Shown here piece after piece: positions 15,308 to 20,088 of a stretch of DNA of 20,088 bases. Within the stretch, counting starts at the first letter, position 1; every line of letters starts with the position of its first letter. The DNA is from Clostridia bacterium (lineage in GTDB: Bacteria; Bacillota_A; Clostridia; Oscillospirales; CAG-272): contig JAGBZZ010000311.1 of assembly GCA_017652965.1 (NCBI GenBank), positions 1-20,088 of the forward strand. The letters are read 5' to 3'. The notes under the pieces were generated by a model. That model was given only the letters and a program-made list of their open reading frames with translations, made no database searches and was not told where the DNA came from. The position numbers and the translations under genes were made by a program.

Positions 15308-16017
15308 TTTTTCTTTTTACGCTCCTTTTTCAAACGTTTTTCCTCACGGTATGCCGCATCGCTTTCGCGACGGCGGTGCAGGCGGCGCTCCTCCATGTCA
15401 TCCAGCCATTTTCCAAGGCGGTTGAGGGCAGGGATGCCGGTATCCTTGCGGTTCATCTCCAGATCCTCCGGCAGGCAGATCCACATATAGAAGCCGTAGA
15501 TCAGCGTGGCGTTTAGGAACATGACAACGATCCCCACAAAGAGGAGGACGACGCTGGAATAGAACAAAAACTGCTTTGCGGACTCCGGGAACATCTCCAG
15601 TCGCGCAAGGAGATAGAGGGTGTAATATACGAGCGAGAAAATGCGATTTCGGAAGGCCTTGACCTGTAGCATCGGGACCTCGGTTTCCTTTGCCATTGCT
15701 TCAAGCCCGCGCAGGAGAAAATAGTGCAAAAGGATCTCAAAGACGGCGGCAGTGAAGGGGAGAAACCGGAAAAGCGAATCGCTGATCTCGGGCGAAAGCA
15801 TATCGAAAAACGAAAGCGTTTCACAAGTGAAATAGAAGAGCCCGAATACCGATGCGGCGGCCGACGTGACAAAGGTTCTTTTCAGATCCTTGTTGTATAC
15901 GCCAAGCTTTGTCATGGCATACAGGATGATCAGATAGGCAAAAAATCTGGTAAATCCCGCGTATACCATGGTATTGAAAAGAAGAAGATATCCGAAAAAC
16001 AGGATGCCAAAGCCCAT
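15304..16017 (-). CDS. Membrane protein with basic C-terminal tail, directly after secA
   Basis: A 237-residue protein that I do not recognise. It has about six hydrophobic segments (near 2-16, 20-38, 50-66, 86-104, 124-142, 150-180) and a long charged tail (183-237) that ends in a run of Lys and Arg (KKERKKKK). The tail is probably cytoplasmic by the positive-inside rule. The ATG at 16015-16017 has GGAG upstream and is 12 bp after the secA stop. Its own stop overlaps the start of the 472-aa membrane gene. It could work with that protein as a two-part membrane module, possibly near the ribosome or translocon given the basic tail. That is inference from charge and position only. Confidence 0.82.
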   Translation of the reverse strand: MGFGILFFGYLLLFNTMVYAGFTRFFAYLIILYAMTKLGVYNKDLKRTFVTSAAASVFGLFYFTCETLSFFDMLSPEISDSLFRFLPFTAAVFEILLHYFLLRGLEAMAKETEVPMLQVKAFRNRIFSLVYYTLYLLARLEMFPESAKQFLFYSSVVLLFVGIVVMFLNATLIYGFYMWICLPEDLEMNRKDTGIPALNRLGKWLDDMEERRLHRRRESDAAYREEKRLKKERKKKK

Positions 16018-16029
16018 AAAAGGTCTCCG

Positions 16030-18786
16030 TTATTCCGCCGCAGAGCCACCGCCCTGGGCGGCGCCGCAGCATTTTTTGTATTTTTTCCCGCTTCCGCAGG
16101 GGCAAAGATCATTGCGCCCAACCTTGGTGGTACGCGCGGGGGCGGGCTTTTGCTTGGGAGGCTTGCCACCGGCAAAGCCCTCCACCAGGGGCGTGGCGAC
16201 CTCGCGCCGCACGATCGGCTTTTCCTTGGGTCTTGCGGCCAGGAGGAGGCGGACGGTGCGGATGCGGATCTCGTCGATCATCTCGCCAAAGATCTCGTTG
16301 CCCGCAATGCGGAACTCGTTGACCGGGTTGCGCTGGGCATACGCATTGAGACCGATAGAGCCCTTCAGATCCTCCATGGCGTCAAGATGCTCCATCCACA
16401 AAAGGTCCACGTTGTGAAGCAGGATCACGCGCTCTACCTCACGGAAGGCTTCCTTACCAAAGAGTGCCTCCTTTTCCCGATAGAGTGAGAAGGCGGCTCT
16501 TGTCAGCTCCTCCTCAATCTCCTCGGCCGAGGGGATCTCGTCCGGGGAGTTATAGCGGAAGGAGGAGGCCGTGGTCAGAAGCCCGATAAAACGGTTGCGA
16601 AGCTCGTCGATATCCCAGGCTTCCTTGTCATGTCCCTGCAGGGTAGCGGCGACAGCCTCTGCCACCGTTTGCTCGATCATGTTGGAAATGGTTTTGGAAA
16701 GATCCAAGCCGTCCAGCACCTCACTGCGTTGCTTGTAGATGAGGTGACGCTGCTGGTTCATAACGTCGTCATAGGTCAGCACGTGCTTGCGGCGGTTGAA
16801 GTTCTGGCTTTCGATGCCGCGCTGTGCCCGCTCAATGGTCGAGGAGAGAAGGGCGGCAGTGATCGGCGTATCCGGCTCCTTTGCCCAGCTTTGCGCGATG
16901 GAGCGCACAAGCTCGTTACGGGAAAAGAGGCGAAGCAGATCGTCCTCCAGCGAGAGATAAAAGCGGGATTCGCCGGGGTCGCCCTGGCGGCCGCTTCGGC
17001 CACGCAGCTGGTTGTCGATGCGGCGGCTTTCGTGTCGCTCAGTACCCAGGATGAAAAGGCCGCCGGCCTCTCTGACCTTTTCGGCCTCGGGGCGGATCTC
17101 CTCGCGGTATTTTTCGTAGAATTCACGGTAGGCACGGCGGGCCGCCAGGATCTCCTCGTCCTCTGTCGGGGTGGTGGAGGTGGCCGCCGCGATCAGATCC
17201 TCTCTGTAGTCGGCGCGGCGCATGGCCGTGCGGGCAAGAAACTCCGGGTTGCCGCCCAGCATGATGTCGGTACCGCGCCCGGCCATATTGGTGGAAATAG
17301 TAACCGCACCCAGCTTGCCGGCCTGGGCGATGATCTCGGCTTCCTTTTCATGGTGCTTGGCGTTCAGCACGTTGTGGCGGATGCCGTTCCTGTCAAGAAG
17401 GCGGGAGAGATACTCGGATCTTTCAATGGAAACCGTACCCACCAGCACAGGCTGTCCCTTTTCGTGGCAATCGCGGATCTGGCGCAGGATCGCACGGTCC
17501 TTGGCCTCGGCGTTTACGTACACGGCATCGTGATGATCAATGCGGATCATCCGCCGGTTCGGCGGAACCTCTACTACGTCAAGCGCGTAGATCTCGCGGA
17601 ATTCCTCGTCCTCGGTCAGTGCGGTACCCGTCATGCCCGACAGCTTGCGGTACATACGGAAATAGTTCTGGAAGGTGATGGTGGCCAGCGTTTTGGATTC
17701 CTTTTCGATGTTGACACGTTCCTTCGCCTCGATTGCCTGGTGCAGGCCTTCGTTATATCGGCGCCCCGGCATCAGACGGCCGGTAAAGGCATCCACAATG
17801 ATGACCTCGTTGTCCTTCACCACATAGTCAATATCCCGCTTCATCACGCCATGGGCATGGATAGCCTGGTTAATGTGGTGATACAGTGTGGCATTTTCGG
17901 GGTCGGAAAGGTTCTCAATACCAAAGAAGCGCTCTGCCTTTACGATGCCGGAGGGGCAGAGAATAGCATTTCTCGCCTTCTCGTCCACCACGTAGTCGCC
18001 GTCCAGCGATTCGTGATCCTCCTTGTCGTCCAGCTCCTTGACGACGCATTTTTTAAGGGCGCGGGCAAACTTGTCGGCACGGTCGTAAAGCTCGGTGGAG
18101 GCTTCGCCCTCGCCGGAGATGATCAGCGGTGTTCTGGCCTCGTCGATAAGGATAGAGTCTACCTCGTCCACGATGGCAAAGGCATGGCCGCGCTGTACCA
18201 GATGCTCCTTGTAAAGCGCCATGTTGTCCCGCAGAAAGTCAAACCCGAATTCATTGTTGGTGCCGTACGTGATATCGGCGGCATAGGCCGTCTTTTTTTC
18301 GTCAGGCATCTGCCCATGGACCACAAGACCGGTCTTAAGTCCCAAAAAGGCGTATACGCGCCCCATCTCCTCGCTGTCGCGTCGGGCAAGATAATCGTTG
18401 ACCGTGATTACGTGTACGCCGTTGCCGGTCAGGGCATTCAGGTAGGCGGGCATGGTGGCAACCAGCGTTTTACCCTCGCCGGTCTTCATTTCGGCAATGC
18501 GCCCTTGATGAAGCAAAATACCGCCGAGAAGCTGCACGTAATAGGGGCGTTTGCCAAGGACGCGGGCATCCGCCTCGCGCACGGTGGCAAAGGCTTCTAC
18601 GAGGATATCATCGGTCGTTTCTCCTGCGGCAAGGCGTGCGCGGAAGACGTCAGTCATGGTGCGCAGCTCGGCATCGGTCTTTGCCGCGTATTCGTCCGCT
18701 AAGGCCTCGATCTGCGTGGCGATCCTTTTGATCCTTTTGATCTGGCGTTCACTGTAGGTACCGAAAAGCTTTTTGAAAAGTCCCAT
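16030..18786 (-). CDS. secA: SecA, preprotein translocase ATPase
   Basis: Motor ATPase that drives secretory proteins through SecYEG at the membrane. The 918 residues show: the N-terminal [19 protein letters not shown]; Walker [12 protein letters not shown] (100-110); NDYLARRD (130-137); Walker [16 protein letters not shown] (207-221); the preprotein-binding domain; the second nucleotide domain with [13 protein letters not shown] and [13 protein letters not shown]; the helical scaffold and wing; and a C-terminal zinc tail (C895, C897, C906, C907 in [15 protein letters not shown]). I chose the ATG at 18784-18786 because the family starts there. A GTG 24 bp upstream touches the Shine-Dalgarno with no spacing. 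It is the first gene of a four-gene operon with two membrane proteins and galM. Confidence 0.97.
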   Translation of the reverse strand: MGLFKKLFGTYSERQIKRIKRIATQIEALADEYAAKTDAELRTMTDVFRARLAAGETTDDILVEAFATVREADARVLGKRPYYVQLLGGILLHQGRIAEMKTGEGKTLVATMPAYLNALTGNGVHVITVNDYLARRDSEEMGRVYAFLGLKTGLVVHGQMPDEKKTAYAADITYGTNNEFGFDFLRDNMALYKEHLVQRGHAFAIVDEVDSILIDEARTPLIISGEGEASTELYDRADKFARALKKCVVKELDDKEDHESLDGDYVVDEKARNAILCPSGIVKAERFFGIENLSDPENATLYHHINQAIHAHGVMKRDIDYVVKDNEVIIVDAFTGRLMPGRRYNEGLHQAIEAKERVNIEKESKTLATITFQNYFRMYRKLSGMTGTALTEDEEFREIYALDVVEVPPNRRMIRIDHHDAVYVNAEAKDRAILRQIRDCHEKGQPVLVGTVSIERSEYLSRLLDRNGIRHNVLNAKHHEKEAEIIAQAGKLGAVTISTNMAGRGTDIMLGGNPEFLARTAMRRADYREDLIAAATSTTPTEDEEILAARRAYREFYEKYREEIRPEAEKVREAGGLFILGTERHESRRIDNQLRGRSGRQGDPGESRFYLSLEDDLLRLFSRNELVRSIAQSWAKEPDTPITAALLSSTIERAQRGIESQNFNRRKHVLTYDDVMNQQRHLIYKQRSEVLDGLDLSKTISNMIEQTVAEAVAATLQGHDKEAWDIDELRNRFIGLLTTASSFRYNSPDEIPSAEEIEEELTRAAFSLYREKEALFGKEAFREVERVILLHNVDLLWMEHLDAMEDLKGSIGLNAYAQRNPVNEFRIAGNEIFGEMIDEIRIRTVRLLLAARPKEKPIVRREVATPLVEGFAGGKPPKQKPAPARTTKVGRNDLCPCGSGKKYKKCCGAAQGGGSAAE

Positions 18787-18796
18787 AGGTTGTTGT

Positions 18797-18818
18797 GTGC
18801 CGCAGGGCACCCTCCTTT
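18797..18818 (-). promoter_or_regulatory. secA ribosome binding site separated from the start by a hairpin
   Basis: The strong site AAAGGAGG (18811-18818) is 24 bases from the secA ATG, too far for normal initiation. Between them GTGCC and GGCAC (18810-18806 and 18801-18797) form a 5-bp GC stem with a CTGC loop. If folded, the remaining spacer is 10 bases. Confidence 0.5.
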
Positions 18819-18844
18819 GCGTGGTTGGGGCGTGTAGACGTAAA

Positions 18845-18865
18845 TATATGATATTATATCATATA
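18845..18865. promoter_or_regulatory. Palindrome over the secA -10 box
   Basis: TATATGATAT and ATATCATATA form a perfect 10-bp inverted repeat around one central base. On the minus strand it contains TGATATAAT (-10 at 18853-18858 with TGN, an extended -10) for secA; a good -35 is not seen. It may be an operator, or only A/T-rich promoter DNA. Confidence 0.5.
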
Positions 18866-18900
18866 AAGTGGAAAAATACTATACTTCTTGAAAATGTTTA

Positions 18901-18928
18901 TTGACATTTTACAAATTTGTTATAAAAT
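18901..18928 (+). promoter_or_regulatory. trmL promoter
   Basis: TTGACA (18901-18906) and TAAAAT (18923-18928) are 16 bp apart, 33 bp before the trmL start. It diverges from the secA promoter. Confidence 0.75.
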
Positions 18929-18961
18929 ATAAAAAGAACGGAAATGCCGAAGGAGTAGAAA

Positions 18962-19459
18962 ATGAAAGAGATCAATATTGTGCTTCATTGCCCCGAGATC
19001 CCGCAAAATACGGGGAACATTGCGCGCACCTGTGCCGCAACGGGGGCGGCACTGCATCTGATACGGCCACTTGGATTTGAAATTGACGATAAAAAGCTGA
19101 AGCGTGCGGGGCTGGACTATTGGCATTATTTAGACATCACCTTTTATGAAAACGAGTCGGATTTCTTTGCCAAAAATCCGGGTGCCGAGATCTACTATTT
19201 TTCTACAAAGGCGCCGCGCGCCTATACCGAGATCACCTATCCCAAAACGGTGTTTCTGATGTTTGGTCGGGAGACACGCGGCCTTCCCGAGGAGCTTCTT
19301 GCCGCGCACCCGCAGGAAACCGTGCGGATCCCGATGCTTCCCGGTCTTCGCAGTCTCAATCTTTCCAACTCGGCGGCAATCGCCGTATACGAGGTGCTTC
19401 GTCAGCGCAATTTTTCCTCTCTTCTGGCCGAGGGAACCCCTACGACCTTCTCCTGGTGA
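18962..19459 (+). CDS. trmL: TrmL, tRNA (cytidine/uridine-34) 2'-O-methyltransferase
   Basis: SPOUT-fold enzyme that 2'-O-methylates the wobble nucleotide of tRNA-Leu isoacceptors with SAM. The 165 residues are the short, single-domain TrmL form. Motif 1 is PEIPQNTGNIART (11-23), motif 2 is FLMFGRETRGLP (98-109), and motif 3 is IPMLPG-RSLNLSNSAAIAVYE (123-144), the knot that binds SAM. AAGGAG lies just before the ATG. It is a single-gene unit with its own promoter and terminator. A tRNA-Leu gene lies about 240 bp downstream; its GAG anticodon is not the best-known TrmL target, so the neighbourhood may be chance. Confidence 0.95.
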   Translation: MKEINIVLHCPEIPQNTGNIARTCAATGAALHLIRPLGFEIDDKKLKRAGLDYWHYLDITFYENESDFFAKNPGAEIYYFSTKAPRAYTEITYPKTVFLMFGRETRGLPEELLAAHPQETVRIPMLPGLRSLNLSNSAAIAVYEVLRQRNFSSLLAEGTPTTFSW

Positions 19460-19470
19460 TTTTATGTATT

Positions 19471-19493
19471 CGGGCCGCGGATCGCGCGGCCCG
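19471..19493 (+). terminator. trmL terminator
   Basis: CGGGCCGCG and CGCGGCCCG form a perfect 9-bp GC stem with a GATCG loop, 12 bp after the trmL stop. It is followed by TTCCTTTTGCTTTT. Confidence 0.78.
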
Positions 19494-19570
19494 TTCCTTT
19501 TGCTTTTGGGCAGTATAAGGTTTTGCTCGGTGCAAAGAAAAAATCGGGATTTTGGTGCGGCACAAAAGGA

Positions 19571-19598
19571 AAAAAGACCCTTATTTGAGGGTTTTTTT
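19571..19598 (+). terminator. Second terminator hairpin upstream of tRNA-Leu
   Basis: AAAAAGACCCT (19571-19581) pairs with AGGGTTTTTTT (one G-T pair) around TATTTG and ends in seven T residues. The opposing A-run would also allow function on the minus strand. It insulates the tRNA promoter. Confidence 0.75.
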
Positions 19599-19659
19599 CA
19601 TGTCTTCCTGCCGCTTTTTCGCTTTCTTAAGAAAAAAGCAATTTTTTTTGAAAAAGGGC

Positions 19660-19688
19660 TTGACAAACCGAACGAAAGAGTGTATAAT
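19660..19688 (+). promoter_or_regulatory. Consensus promoter of tRNA-Leu
   Basis: TTGACA (19660-19665) and TATAAT (19683-19688) match the consensus exactly at 17-bp spacing. The tRNA begins 11 bp after the -10 box, so the primary 5' leader would be only a few bases. Confidence 0.92.
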
Positions 19689-19698
19689 AACAAACGTC

Positions 19699-19782
19699 GC
19701 GAGAGTGGCGGAACTGGCAGACGCGCACGTTTGAGGGGCGTGTGGTTTATCCGTACGGGTTCAAGTCCCGTCTCTCGCACCA
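19699..19782 (+). tRNA. tRNA-Leu, anticodon GAG
   Basis: An 84-nt tRNA with encoded CCA. Acceptor GCGAGAG (19699-19705) pairs with CTCTCGC (19772-19778), then discriminator A and CCA. The D-arm contains AACTGGCAGA. The anticodon stem CACGT/GCGTG holds loop TTGAGGG with anticodon GAG, which reads CUC and CUU. A long class II variable arm (about 13 nt) follows. The T-arm is ACGGG-TTCAAGT-CCCGT. Leucine is supported by the anticodon, the long variable arm and the A73 discriminator. Confidence 0.96.
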
Positions 19783-19785
19783 ATT

Positions 19786-19827
19786 AAAAACGAACTTTTG
19801 TCTACCGGATAAAAGTTCGTTTTTTTC
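19786..19827 (+). terminator. tRNA-Leu terminator
   Basis: AAAAACGAACTTTT (19786-19799) pairs with AAAAGTTCGTTTTTT around an 11-nt loop and runs into seven T residues (19821-19827), immediately after the CCA end. Confidence 0.93.
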
Positions 19828-19878
19828 GTCTTTTTGGGCGTTTTTGAGGCAAAATCACGCTAAATCAAGGGAAACTAC

Positions 19879-19930
19879 ATAAAAATCGGAGTCGGAACGG
19901 CTGAAAATGCCGCTCCGACTCTATTTTTAT
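19879..19930. terminator. Long imperfect hairpin, terminator-like on both strands
   Basis: ATAAAAAT, GAGTCGGA and CGGC pair with GCCG, TCCGACTC and ATTTTTAT with two small internal mismatches, giving about 20 bp around a 7-nt loop. Both outer arms are A/T-rich, so it could terminate in either direction. No gene flanks it directly within the window, so it may serve a unit beyond the right edge. Confidence 0.6.
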
Positions 19931-19964
19931 GCCCGAAAAAGCAAAAATTGCTGGTGAACTTTGT

Positions 19965-19992
19965 GTCGTTCTTTGCTCAAATAAAGAACGAC
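19965..19992. other. 10-bp perfect inverted repeat near the right edge
   Basis: GTCGTTCTTT (19965-19974) and AAAGAACGAC (19983-19992) form a perfect 10-bp stem with an 8-nt loop. No T-run follows on the plus strand. The 306 bases after the tRNA hold three hairpins and a small imperfect dyad (GGACAA/TTGTCC at 20050-20063), and I can support no gene there. Confidence 0.55.
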
Positions 19993-20088
19993 AAAAACAT
20001 TGCATCGTGACAGAGTTGAACCTAAATGCTTGTAAAATATTTCAAACAAGGACAAAATTGTCCCCGTTTCTTATTTACAAAAGAGATA

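Noticed and set aside
16630..18702. Very long open frame on the plus strand opposite secA (690 codons)
   Set aside because: It lies entirely within the antisense of a clear SecA, has no ribosome binding site and no recognisable motif.
18787..18810. GTG start for secA, adding eight residues
   Set aside because: AAAGGAGG directly abuts the GTG with no spacing, and the SecA family starts at the downstream ATG (MGLFKKLFG).
19699..20088. Integrative element inserted at tRNA-Leu
   Set aside because: No integrase and no direct repeat of the tRNA 3' end can be seen inside the window, so it is kept only as a low-level suggestion.
1..20088. CRISPR array, toxin-antitoxin pair, phage or transposon genes
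   Set aside because: No regularly spaced repeats, paired small toxin/antitoxin genes, integrase or transposase motifs were found on either strand.

Overview
The window reads as a stretch of core chromosome from a moderately GC-rich member of the Clostridia (Bacillota). The reasons are a mraZ-rsmH-(ftsL slot)-PBP-murE division and cell-wall cluster, a SpoVD-type PBP with PASTA domains, a SAM-I riboswitch in front of metK, a RecD2-type helicase, SecA with a C-terminal zinc tail, strong AGGAGG ribosome binding sites and TTGACA/TATAAT promoters. No CRISPR array, phage gene, transposase or rRNA is visible, and the genus cannot be fixed from the sequence alone.

Layout. Positions 1-4872 (minus strand) hold the start of the division/cell-wall operon, transcribed right to left: mraZ, rsmH, a small membrane protein in the ftsL position, a SpoVD/FtsI-type PBP, and the 5' part of murE, which runs off the left edge. 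Its promoter (-35 at 4975-4980, -10 at 4952-4957) is overlapped by five TGG-type direct repeats with about 10-bp spacing, the expected MraZ autorepression operator. Positions 5089-6779 (plus strand) hold an unrecognised 111-aa gene translationally coupled to ispD, then ispF: two MEP isoprenoid-pathway enzymes. Next comes rpe (pentose phosphate pathway), then metK behind a SAM-I riboswitch and terminator. After a strong terminator follow an unknown 118-aa membrane-anchored protein and recD2, which overlap. A separate promoter drives a divergent MreB/actin-like protein and a coupled 33-aa membrane peptide.

An 18-bp perfect hairpin at 12836-12875 separates these genes from a converging minus-strand operon. 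In transcription order that operon is secA, two distantly similar multi-spanning membrane proteins of unknown function, and galM (aldose 1-epimerase). trmL (tRNA wobble-nucleotide methyltransferase) diverges from secA and ends in a terminator. A tRNA-Leu(GAG) with a consensus promoter and its own terminator follows. The last ~260 bases hold no gene I can support but contain two large hairpins.

Most genes are ordinary housekeeping functions. The parts deserving attention are: the MreB-like protein, which has lost the actin phosphate-2 and catalytic-Glu motifs and is coupled to a micropeptide; the unknown membrane pair in the secA operon; the ftsL-position protein with no visible coiled coil; three hairpins including a terminator inside the division operon, just before the TTG start of the PBP; a terminator whose 3' arm is also the ribosome binding site of the next gene; and a secA start separated from its only good Shine-Dalgarno by a small hairpin.
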